Source of the DNA: Flavobacteriaceae bacterium
Lineage (GTDB): Bacteria; Bacteroidota; Bacteroidia; Flavobacteriales; Weeksellaceae
Direction: 5' to 3'
Length of the DNA: 64,000 bases
Assembly: GCA_030538275.1 (NCBI GenBank)
Contig: JAUNUH010000004.1
Span: 1 to 64,000 of the forward strand
Below, piece after piece: positions 54,601 to 61,868 of this stretch. The translations under genes and the position numbers were made by a program. The notes under the pieces are model-generated. The model saw only the letters and a program-made list of their open reading frames with translations, was not told where the DNA came from and did not search any database. How positions within the stretch are numbered: position 1 is the stretch's first letter; each line of letters begins with the position of its first letter.

Positions 54601-54855
54601 AAAACCGGAGTTTCTTTCTTCGGTTTTTTTATTTTGTTTTAAATTTTCTCTTTCCTCGTTATTCCAGATATATTTATTTCGATCAAATTTATTTCTTCTC
54701 CAAAAAAGAAATAAAGGAAAAGTGATAAAAAATAAACCAATAGTTCCAAAGCCAAAAAGTTTATTATAAATTAAATTATCTTGAATATAGAAATAAACTC
54801 CAGTCAAAATTAAAAACAGAGAAATCAGTGCACAAAAAATTACTATATATTTCAT
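54598..54855 (-). CDS. Small two-helix membrane protein
   Basis: 85 residues with two hydrophobic helices (YIVIFCALISLFLILTGVYF and FGTIGLFFITFPLFLFW) and a charged C-terminal tail. No domain is recognised. It overlaps the LysE-family gene upstream by four bases (ATGA), so it is translated with it. Its last nine codons double as the plus-strand terminator hairpin at 54601-54630. Confidence 0.6.
   Translation of the reverse strand: MKYIVIFCALISLFLILTGVYFYIQDNLIYNKLFGFGTIGLFFITFPLFLFWRRNKFDRNKYIWNNEERENLKQNKKTEERNSGF
54601..54630 (+). terminator. Plus-strand terminator inside the 3' end of the minus-strand gene
   Basis: AAAACCGGAG and CTTCGGTTTT form a 10-bp stem (one G-U) with a 7-base loop, followed by a T tract on the plus strand. 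It stops a transcript that comes from 54.2-54.6 kb. Confidence 0.7.
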
Positions 54856-55523
54856 TCTAAAACTTCTTTGAAGGGCGCATTGGGTATGACATTTTCTAAT
54901 TTATCAAAAGAATAAAATCCTTTTAATACAATGACAAATCCGAACACCAATAAAACTATTCCTATTATTTTACGAATTTTATAAACCAGGGAATCTTTCA
55001 TTTTTTCTTGAAATTTTTTGGCTAGAAATATTTTAGCCAAATCAATGGCAAAAAAAGTGCTCAAAGCAATCCCCATAAAGAGCAAAAACTCAAAAGGTTT
55101 TGGATAATTAATTGTAACCCAGCCTACGATTACAAACCAAAACATTACAATTCCAATATTCAATATATTCATCAAAAAACCATTGACAAATGTTTTGACA
55201 TAATTATGACTCACAACTGCGGCATTATTAATATGTAATGCGGGTTTAGAAAAAAACATATAACCGCCATATACCATAATTATGAATCCACCTATTTTGT
55301 ATAATGAAGGATGCGTTTCTATATAGACTGCCAGATCTTTGGCTCCGAAATAAGCAAAGGCAATACAAATCAAATCTGCAAAAATAACACCCGCATCCAA
55401 GGTAACTGCAGATCTCCATCCTTTGGTAAGACTGGTTTCGATCAACAAAAAAAACGCCGGCCCTATCAAAACAAGGCTGAGCATGAAACCTAACATGAGT
55501 GCATAAAGTACAAATTCTATCAT
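54852..55523 (-). CDS. LysE family translocator
   Basis: 223 residues with six hydrophobic helices. The N-terminal MLGFMLSLVLIGPAFFLLIETSLTKGWRSAV contains the conserved GPxFxxxxxxxxxxG pattern of LysE/RhtB exporters, with DAGVIFADLICIAFAYFG next. It exports amino acids or derivatives; the substrate is unknown. Its stop overlaps the start of the small membrane protein gene. The first gene of the pair has no recognisable promoter in the 22 bases upstream, so it may be read through from the Gfo/Idh gene. Confidence 0.85.
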   Translation of the reverse strand: MIEFVLYALMLGFMLSLVLIGPAFFLLIETSLTKGWRSAVTLDAGVIFADLICIAFAYFGAKDLAVYIETHPSLYKIGGFIIMVYGGYMFFSKPALHINNAAVVSHNYVKTFVNGFLMNILNIGIVMFWFVIVGWVTINYPKPFEFLLFMGIALSTFFAIDLAKIFLAKKFQEKMKDSLVYKIRKIIGIVLLVFGFVIVLKGFYSFDKLENVIPNAPFKEVLE

Positions 55524-55545
55524 CTGCAGAATTAGTTAAAAAAAG

Positions 55546-56541
55546 CTATTGACCTTTGACAGAAGAAATTTCGGTAATTTTAAAGCCATTTATAATTTCT
55601 ATGGCTAGTTCCAATGCCCGAATTCCATCTTCAATAGGCACGATAACGGGATTATCATTCTTTATAGAATCAGCAAAAGAATTGAGTTCATCTAGAATGG
55701 CGTTATTGAGTTGAATATCTGGATTTTCAAAATAAATTTTCTTCTTTTGTTTTTCTGCATTTTCTAGAATCATTGAAAATTCATCCGTATTTTCTTCTGT
55801 TGCGTCTTCCATTCGTATAATTTCTGATTTTTTGGTAAGAAAATCAACAGAAATATACGCATCACGTTGAAAAAATCTTGATTTTCTCATATTTTTCATA
55901 GAAATACGACTTGTAGTAACATTGGCAACACACCCGTTTTCAAATTCAATACGTGCATTGGCAATATCTGGTGTATCTGAAATTACACAAACACCGCTAC
56001 TGTGAATTTCTTTTACAGGAGCATCTACAACAGACAAGATAATATCCAAATCATGAATCATAAGATCCAGAACTACAGGGACATCCGTTCCACGTGGGTT
56101 GAATTCTGCGAGTCGGTGCGTTTCTATAAACATAGGATTTTGGATAAAAGGTCGCACGGCAGTAAAGGCGGGATTGAATCGTTCTACATGTCCAACTTGA
56201 CATTTTAAATTTTTGTCATTCAGCATTTTACGCAACTCAATGGCTTCTTCTAAAGTATTGGTTACTGGTTTTTCGATAAAAATATGCTTCGATTTTTCGA
56301 TGGCTTTGGTTGCCAGATCAAAATGGGATAAAGTAGGAGTAACAATATCCAAAACATCTATCTGATCAAGCAATTTATCCAAATCACTATAAAAAGTATA
56401 TCCTAGGGTTTGCTCTAGTTGTAATGCATTTTCTCTATCGGTATCATAGAACCCAATCAACTCATATTCTGAAGATTGCTGCAACAATTTTAAATGAATT
56501 TTTCCTAAATGGCCGGCACCGGCAACTCCAACTTTTATCAT
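55546..56541 (-). CDS. Gfo/Idh/MocA family oxidoreductase
   Basis: 331 residues from the ATG at 56541; the upstream start at 56574 adds 11 non-conserved residues. MIKVGVAGAGHLGKIHLKLL is the dinucleotide-binding start. SKHIFIEKPVTNTLEEA holds the conserved EKP motif, where the Lys acts in catalysis, and the second domain begins near CQVGHVERFNPAF. It oxidises or reduces a sugar or related hydroxyl using NAD(P). The substrate cannot be named. UDP-GlcNAc 3-dehydrogenase-like enzymes are a possibility given GHVERFNP. Confidence 0.88.
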   Translation of the reverse strand: MIKVGVAGAGHLGKIHLKLLQQSSEYELIGFYDTDRENALQLEQTLGYTFYSDLDKLLDQIDVLDIVTPTLSHFDLATKAIEKSKHIFIEKPVTNTLEEAIELRKMLNDKNLKCQVGHVERFNPAFTAVRPFIQNPMFIETHRLAEFNPRGTDVPVVLDLMIHDLDIILSVVDAPVKEIHSSGVCVISDTPDIANARIEFENGCVANVTTSRISMKNMRKSRFFQRDAYISVDFLTKKSEIIRMEDATEENTDEFSMILENAEKQKKKIYFENPDIQLNNAILDELNSFADSIKNDNPVIVPIEDGIRALELAIEIINGFKITEISSVKGQ

Positions 56542-56589
56542 TTTACTTATTTTGGATGATTCAAAAGTAGGCATAAAAGATTAAATTTA

Positions 56590-56620
56590 TTTGATTCTCG
56601 TCAATAAAGCTGCAAATTTG
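56590..56620 (+). promoter_or_regulatory. -33/-7 promoter of pcm, leaderless arrangement
   Basis: TTTG, a 19-base spacer and CAAATTTG (one mismatch at the first T). The box ends five bases before the pcm ATG. Confidence 0.6.
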
Positions 56621-56625
56621 CCTAC

Positions 56626-57279
56626 ATGGAAATAAAAGAGAATTTCAAACATAAAGGAAATAGAAAAAAGCTAATTGATTTACTACAAAGCAAAGGTATT
56701 GAAGATGAGTCGGTTCTGGAAGCTATGAATCGAATTCCGCGACATCTTTTTCTGAATTCTGCCTTTGAAGACCATGCCTATGAGGACAAGGCCTTTCCTA
56801 TTGCTGCCAATCAAACTATTTCTCATCCCTATACAGTTGCTTTCCAGACTTCGTTATTACATGTAATGCCAGGCGACAAAATACTAGAAGTAGGCACAGG
56901 AAGTGGATACCAAACGGCGGTTCTGGTAGCTATGGGTGCAGAAGTTTATACGATTGAAAGACAGAAGGCCTTGGTGGATTTTTCTCGTCAAATGTTTCAA
57001 AAACTTAAAATTGAGCCTCGTTATCAAACTTTTGGGGATGGGTATAAAGGTTTGCCAACTTTTGCACCATTTGATAAAATTCTAGTAACTGCAGGTACAC
57101 CTGTGATACCTACTGTGCTGCTAGGACAGCTAATTATTGGAGGTATAGCTGTGATTCCTATTGGAGAAATAAATCAAAAAATGTTTAGTTTTTTGCGCAT
57201 TGATGAACGTCGTTATGAACAAATGGAATTTGGTGATTATCAATTTGTTCCGATGCTTGAAAATAAGGATGATTTATAA
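56626..57279 (+). CDS. pcm: Protein-L-isoaspartate O-methyltransferase
   Basis: 217 residues. The SAM-binding motif ILEVGTGSGYQTAVL is at residues 86-100, preceded by ANQTISHPYTVAFQTSLL, the PCMT substrate-binding block, and followed by the KILVTAGTPVIP strand. It repairs isoaspartyl residues in aged proteins. The length is normal. It reads towards L27-L21, and a shared hairpin terminator separates the two. Confidence 0.93.
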   Translation: MEIKENFKHKGNRKKLIDLLQSKGIEDESVLEAMNRIPRHLFLNSAFEDHAYEDKAFPIAANQTISHPYTVAFQTSLLHVMPGDKILEVGTGSGYQTAVLVAMGAEVYTIERQKALVDFSRQMFQKLKIEPRYQTFGDGYKGLPTFAPFDKILVTAGTPVIPTVLLGQLIIGGIAVIPIGEINQKMFSFLRIDERRYEQMEFGDYQFVPMLENKDDL

Positions 57280-57280
57280 A

Positions 57281-57306
57281 AAAAACCGCCTGAAAGCGGT
57301 TTTTTT
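57281..57306. terminator. Bidirectional terminator between pcm and rpmA
   Basis: AAAAACCGC and GCGGTTTTT form a 9-bp stem with a short loop and A/T runs on both sides. Confidence 0.85.
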
Positions 57307-57327
57307 ATATATCATTTCGATTTGTTT

Positions 57328-57585
57328 TTACCCAACAGGTTGAACTGAAACAAAACTTCTGTTTTCTGCTTTTTTAGTAAAAACAACTTTTCCATCAATC
57401 AGAGCAAACAAGGTGTGGTCTTTTCCAATTCCTACGTTTTCTCCTGGATGATGTTTGGTTCCTCTTTGTCGCACGATGATGTTTCCTGCTTTGCAAACTT
57501 CACCACCATAAATTTTCACGCCTAAACGTTTCGATAATGAATCACGACCGTTTTTTGAACTACCGACTCCTTTTTTATGTGCCAT
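57328..57585 (-). CDS. rpmA: 50S ribosomal protein L27
   Basis: 85 residues. [16 protein letters not shown] and the core [33 protein letters not shown] blocks are the L27 signature. There is no Staphylococcus-type N-terminal extension. It sits near the peptidyl transferase centre. It follows rplU by 36 bases in one transcript. Confidence 0.97.
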   Translation of the reverse strand: MAHKKGVGSSKNGRDSLSKRLGVKIYGGEVCKAGNIIVRQRGTKHHPGENVGIGKDHTLFALIDGKVVFTKKAENRSFVSVQPVG

Positions 57586-57621
57586 TACTTATAGTATTTC
57601 GTTAATTAATTTATAGACTGA

Positions 57622-58008
57622 TTATTCCTCAGTATTTTTTGTTTCAGCAACAGCTGCTTTGGCTTGAGTTGCGTTGTTTTTCTTTTCCGTTTTACCCGTA
57701 TCACCAGAAATTCCGGTAATTTGAATTTTGGTAAGCGCAGCTCTAAATCCATTTTTCTTTTTGTATCCTTTTCTTCTTTTCTTTTTGAATACAATAACTT
57801 TGTCACCTTTTAGGTGCTCAATAATTTGGGCCTCTACAGAAGCTCCTGCTATAACCGGGGCGCCAACTGAAATGCTACCGTTGTCGGTAAGTAAAACTCT
57901 GTCAAATGTTACAGAATCTCCTTCTTCACCCGATAAACGGTTTACAAACAATTGCTGGTCTTTTTCAACTTTGTATTGAAGCCCTGCTATTTCTACAATT
58001 GCGTACAT
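57622..58008 (-). CDS. rplU: 50S ribosomal protein L21
   Basis: 128 residues. MYAIVEIAGLQYKVEKDQQLFVNRL and HLKGDKVIVFKKKRRKGYKKKNGFR (read in parts) are diagnostic of L21. A C-terminal tail of about 25 residues rich in K, A, T and E (EKKNNATQAKAAVAE) extends beyond the usual 100-residue protein, as in other flavobacteria. It heads the rplU-rpmA operon and has a strong promoter at 58.03-58.06 kb. Confidence 0.97.
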   Translation of the reverse strand: MYAIVEIAGLQYKVEKDQQLFVNRLSGEEGDSVTFDRVLLTDNGSISVGAPVIAGASVEAQIIEHLKGDKVIVFKKKRRKGYKKKNGFRAALTKIQITGISGDTGKTEKKNNATQAKAAVAETKNTEE

Positions 58009-58033
58009 GATAAATGTTTAAAATTTCGGACGG

Positions 58034-58064
58034 CAAAGATATATATTATATTTATACCATCAAA
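58034..58064 (-). promoter_or_regulatory. Complete -33/-7 promoter of rplU-rpmA with GC-rich discriminator
   Basis: On the minus strand TTTG, a 19-base spacer and TATCTTTG, exact matches to the consensus. The bases after the box, CCGTCCGA, are the same as after the rplS box. The leader to the ATG is about 25 bases. Confidence 0.75.
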
Positions 58065-58093
58065 AACTTTTTAGAATTGTTTTTAATTAAATC

Positions 58094-58516
58094 CTATTTC
58101 TTTTTCAAACTTTCTTTTTTAGAAAAATTATTAAACTCCTCTTTTTTGTCTTGAATATATTTTCGAATTTTTTCTATATCTCTAGGCTGATACCGATCCT
58201 GAAAATATTCCATTTTCCGAATATAAATTTCTGAATCATTCAAAAATTCTTGCTTTTTCGCTTCAAATTCAGTTGAATTAATATCGTAATTCTCAAGTAA
58301 ATGATAAGATTCGTTTACAAATTTCTCATAATCTTGAGCAAGCGATTGTAAATCAACCTCTAATACTTCTGGAACAATTACTTTTTCTTGTGATTCTATC
58401 ACCGATTTTTGGTATGGAGTTAAAGATGGTGAAGAATTTACTGAATCTGTTTTGGAGTTGCAAGCACCCATCAGAAGGCATAAAAGTAATACATAAAAAG
58501 TAGGAATATCACGCAT
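58094..58516 (-). CDS. Lipoprotein of unknown function
   Basis: 140 residues. A lipoprotein signal ends at C19 (LLMGACNSK). The mature part is charged and helical, with LQSLAQDYEKFVNESYHLLEN and KKEEFNNFSKKESLKKK at the end, probably coiled coil. No domain is recognised. Its first codons overlap the upstream rhodanese-like gene by 8 bases, so the two form an operon. Confidence 0.65.
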   Translation of the reverse strand: MRDIPTFYVLLLCLLMGACNSKTDSVNSSPSLTPYQKSVIESQEKVIVPEVLEVDLQSLAQDYEKFVNESYHLLENYDINSTEFEAKKQEFLNDSEIYIRKMEYFQDRYQPRDIEKIRKYIQDKKEEFNNFSKKESLKKK

Positions 58517-58847
58517 TGATTTGATTTTTTGCGATTATTAATTCTTGTAAAGTACCCACGTTAAAAACATGGGAAAACCCGTTCCTCTCCAGCAAATCAT
58601 GCATTTCATTTCTTGATTTTTCATTATTTCCAAAAATAATAATGGCATTTTCTGCTGAATAGGTGTTTTTAAAATTTGGCAGATCGACCGGTTTTAATTT
58701 GAGACTTCCTGGCCATGAATCTTGGATAGAATCCAGATTCAAGCTGGTATCTATATACACCGTATCTTTATTGCGCAGGGCATCAAAAGTGTTATAAATC
58801 AACTTTTTTCTGAAAAACAGCCAACGAAACAATTTGGGTATTATCAT
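58509..58847 (-). CDS. Degenerate rhodanese-like protein
   Basis: 112 residues. The segment AIIIFGNNEKSRNEMHDLLERNGFSHVFNVGTLQELI (residues 68 on, in parts) follows the second half of a rhodanese domain, where strand, loop and helix normally read hhhYCxxGxRS. Here the loop is FGNNEKS, so the catalytic cysteine is replaced by G73. It lacks a signal peptide, and the N-terminus is basic. It could be a non-catalytic binding domain. Neighbours do not suggest a role. The rhodanese assignment is tentative. Confidence 0.45.
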   Translation of the reverse strand: MIIPKLFRWLFFRKKLIYNTFDALRNKDTVYIDTSLNLDSIQDSWPGSLKLKPVDLPNFKNTYSAENAIIIFGNNEKSRNEMHDLLERNGFSHVFNVGTLQELIIAKNQINA

Positions 58848-58886
58848 TTACATTCTATTTTGATAAAATTACAAAAACTTGATAAT

Positions 58887-59900
58887 TTATTCAATGACCC
58901 AAGTTCCGCTACCGGCCAGCAATTCATCTAGAGATTGCTTATTATTCGATACAGCAAAATTTACTTGATTCAATAGTTCCTCTTCGTAAATGGGTCTTTC
59001 TGTACTGTAAATCACCCCAAATGGTCTGGGAAATTCTGTGGTTCCAGGCTCATCAAAGAATTGTGATAGAATTTGAGCTTTTGTAATATCGTGTTCATCA
59101 TGTATCCAAAGCTCGTTTTCACTTACGCCTAATTCTACATAATCAATAACTTTGGGTTGAATTCCGTCTAGAATCAGTCCCAGTTCATTATCAAATCCAA
59201 AGGTGAGCGGCTTGTCATGTTCCACATAAATGCTGGTACGCGGACGTTTTTTCTTATCGGTAAATTCTTCAAAAATTCCATCATTAAAAATGGGACAATT
59301 TTGATAAATTTCAAGAAGTGAGGTGCCTTTGTGCTGGGCAGAACGCTTCATCATTTCACGTAAATGTTGTGGATCTCTATCCATAGAACGCGCAACAAAA
59401 GTGGCATCTGCACCTAATGCTACGGCCACAGGGTTGAAGGGATGGTCCAGCGACCCATAAGGTGAGGATTTGGTTTTGAGCCCTTGTTTTGACGTAGGGG
59501 AATACTGCCCTTTGGTTAATCCATAAATTTCATTATTAAATAACAAAATATTATAGTCTATATTTCGTCTGAATGCATGGATAAAATGGTTTCCACCGAT
59601 GGACAAGCTATCGCCATCACCGGTAATTACCCAAATATGCAAATCTGGATTGGCAATTTTGGTCCCTGCGGCTACTGCAGGTGCACGCCCATGAATACTG
59701 TGCAATCCATAGGTGTTCATATAATATGGAAAGCGTGATGAGCAGCCGATTCCCGAAATAAAAACAGTATTTTCTCTTGGAATATTGAGCTCGGGCAATA
59801 CGCTTTGCATTTGCTTTAATATAGAATAGTCGCCACAACCCGGACACCACTTAATGTCTTGGTCTGATTGAAAATCTTTGGCGGTAAGTTCTTGAATCAT
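58887..59900 (-). CDS. korB: 2-Oxoacid:ferredoxin oxidoreductase beta subunit (KorB-like)
   Basis: 337 residues. WCPGCGDYSIL with C19 and C22, and GIGCSSRFP with C53, are positioned as the 4Fe-4S cluster ligands. ITGDGDSLSIGGNH (GDGDS at 94-98) is the thiamine diphosphate site, and the length matches the KorB type. It decarboxylates 2-oxoglutarate (or another 2-oxoacid) to acyl-CoA with ferredoxin reduction, together with an alpha subunit. No korA-type gene lies next to it in this window, unlike the usual korAB pair. The 2-oxoglutarate preference is inferred. Confidence 0.85.
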   Translation of the reverse strand: MIQELTAKDFQSDQDIKWCPGCGDYSILKQMQSVLPELNIPRENTVFISGIGCSSRFPYYMNTYGLHSIHGRAPAVAAGTKIANPDLHIWVITGDGDSLSIGGNHFIHAFRRNIDYNILLFNNEIYGLTKGQYSPTSKQGLKTKSSPYGSLDHPFNPVAVALGADATFVARSMDRDPQHLREMMKRSAQHKGTSLLEIYQNCPIFNDGIFEEFTDKKKRPRTSIYVEHDKPLTFGFDNELGLILDGIQPKVIDYVELGVSENELWIHDEHDITKAQILSQFFDEPGTTEFPRPFGVIYSTERPIYEEELLNQVNFAVSNNKQSLDELLAGSGTWVIE

Positions 59901-60054
59901 TTTACAAATTTACAAATTATCAAACGAAGTTTATAATTATTCATTCAACAACATGACAAATATCTGGACTTGCAGTGGGTCTGCTGCTATACATGATAAC
60001 AAGTTGGATTTAAAGAAAAAATCAAGAAATTGTAGTGTCTCTACACCTGAGTTG

Positions 60055-60069
60055 GTGTAAATATTACAC
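60055..60069. promoter_or_regulatory. 15-base palindrome upstream of the phosphorylase promoter
   Basis: GTGTAA, ATA, TTACAC is a perfect 6-3-6 inverted repeat. A second small hairpin, TACACC/GGTGTA, lies just before it. It lies 30 bases upstream of the -7 box of the phosphorylase gene and could be an operator. Confidence 0.35.
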
Positions 60070-60099
60070 TTTTTAATTTTAAATACACGTAGAAAAGTT

Positions 60100-60107
60100 T
60101 ATTTTTG
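60100..60107 (+). promoter_or_regulatory. -7 box of the alpha-glucan phosphorylase gene
   Basis: TATTTTTG, an exact TAnnTTTG match, 25 bases before the ATG. Confidence 0.55.
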
Positions 60108-60132
60108 CAATCGAATTTTTAAAATATTACAA

Positions 60133-61791
60133 ATGGCTACATTACCTGCAGAGTTTCAGCATCCGTATCAATTTGATCCAGAATACAGCAAATCCGCTGC
60201 CTACTTTTGTATGGAATTTGGAATAGATCAGAGTCTTAAGATTTATTCTGGTGGTTTAGGTTTTCTTGCGGGCTCACATATGCGCTCGGCTTTTGACACA
60301 AAACAAAATGTGATTGGTATCGGCATTCTTTGGAAATATGGTTATTATGACCAATTCAAAAAAGAGGATCGTCGAATGGGTGTTTTGTTTCAAGAAAAAA
60401 TTTATCATTTCTTGAAAGAAACCAATATCAAATTCACCATCAAAATTTCTGGACATGATGTTTGGGTAAAGGCATTGTATTTGGATCCGAAGCAATTTGG
60501 TACCGCTCCTTTGTTTTTACTGAGTACAGATTTACCCGAAAACGATTATCTGGCACGTTCTACCACATTTAAGCTGTATGATTCAGATCCCAACGCCAAG
60601 ATAGCTCAAAGCATGGTTTTGGGAATTGGAGGAGCCAAATTATTGGAAGAATTGAATTATCATCCAGATGTTTATCACTTCAACGAGGCGCATGCACTTT
60701 CTGCAGTTTTTGAGTGGTTACCCAAAATGGGTAAGGAGAATTTAAGAAAAAAATTGGTTTTTACCACACACACTCCAGAAGAAGCAGGAAACGAAAAACA
60801 TAATATCAACCAACTTTATCAAATGGGATTTTTCAACGGAATGCCATTAAACGAAGTTCGTGAAATTACAGGAATTCATGATGATGAGTTCAACCACTCA
60901 TTGGTGGCTTTGAGACTTGCCAGAAAAGCCAACGGAGTTTCTAGATTACATGGAGAGGTTTCACGCCATATGTGGGAAAAGTATAGCGGAGTTTGCCCTA
61001 TAGACCACGTTACCAACGCACAAAACAAAAAATACTGGGCAGATGGAAGATTGGAAGAGGCTCGTGCCCAAGAAGATTTGACAACCTTGGATTTACGCAA
61101 AAAAGAACTTAAAAGACATTTGTTTGAAGAGGTTGCCAACCAAACGGGTAAATGGTTTGACCCCAATGTACTTACAATTGTTTGGGCCAGAAGATTTGCA
61201 GAATACAAGCGAGCAGATTTGATCACACGTGATTATGAAAGATATGCAGCGCTACTCACCAATAGAGATATGCCGGTACAAATCATTTTTGCAGGAAAGC
61301 CTTATCCTATGGATTATAATGCCATACGACAATATGACTCTTTGGTAGAAATGAGTAAAGTTTACAAAAACATGGCAGTATTGGCCGGATATGAACTTGC
61401 CTTGTCCAAAAAGTTGAAAGACGGATCAGACATTTGGTTGAATAATCCACGTGTTACGCGCGAAGCTTCTGGAACAAGTGGTATGACAGCTGCCATGAAC
61501 GGCTCCATTAATTTATCTACCAATGACGGCTGGGTAAGGGAATTTTATGAATTATCCCCAGATTGCTCTTTTGTTTTGCCTGTTGTAGATCATACCATTC
61601 CGAATTTTGCTCAAGACCAGCGCGATTTGGATAATTTGTATAATATGTTGAATGACGAAATTATACCTCTCTACTATAACCATCCAGAAGATTGGAATCG
61701 CAAAGTATTGAAAAGTATGAGTAATGTTGTTCCATTTTTTGATTCAGACCGAATGGCACACGATTATTACGTGAAAATGTATAATGAGTAA
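60133..61791 (+). CDS. glgP: Alpha-glucan (glycogen) phosphorylase, short Bacteroidota form
   Basis: 552 residues of the GT35 fold. SAAYFCMEFGIDQSLKIYSGGLGFLAGSH starts the N-terminal domain, VYHFNEAHALSAVF follows near residue 180, and WARRFAEYKRADLI opens the C-terminal domain near 351. Normal enzymes release glucose-1-phosphate from glycogen or maltodextrin using pyridoxal phosphate on a lysine in the ASGTxxMK motif. Here it reads EASGTSGMTAAMNG, so T452 stands at the lysine position. Activity therefore needs testing. The gene is alone; it ends at a strong terminator. Confidence 0.85.
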   Translation: MATLPAEFQHPYQFDPEYSKSAAYFCMEFGIDQSLKIYSGGLGFLAGSHMRSAFDTKQNVIGIGILWKYGYYDQFKKEDRRMGVLFQEKIYHFLKETNIKFTIKISGHDVWVKALYLDPKQFGTAPLFLLSTDLPENDYLARSTTFKLYDSDPNAKIAQSMVLGIGGAKLLEELNYHPDVYHFNEAHALSAVFEWLPKMGKENLRKKLVFTTHTPEEAGNEKHNINQLYQMGFFNGMPLNEVREITGIHDDEFNHSLVALRLARKANGVSRLHGEVSRHMWEKYSGVCPIDHVTNAQNKKYWADGRLEEARAQEDLTTLDLRKKELKRHLFEEVANQTGKWFDPNVLTIVWARRFAEYKRADLITRDYERYAALLTNRDMPVQIIFAGKPYPMDYNAIRQYDSLVEMSKVYKNMAVLAGYELALSKKLKDGSDIWLNNPRVTREASGTSGMTAAMNGSINLSTNDGWVREFYELSPDCSFVLPVVDHTIPNFAQDQRDLDNLYNMLNDEIIPLYYNHPEDWNRKVLKSMSNVVPFFDSDRMAHDYYVKMYNE

Positions 61792-61813
61792 TATTATACT
61801 GAGCTAATATTTT

Positions 61814-61845
61814 AAAGTCCTTTTTTTTCGGAAAGGACTTTTTTT
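61814..61845 (+). terminator. Terminator of the phosphorylase gene
   Basis: AAAGTCCTTT and AAAGGACTTT form a perfect 10-bp stem with an 8-base loop and a following T tract. Confidence 0.9.
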
Positions 61846-61868
61846 ATATCTTCACAACAAATATAGTC

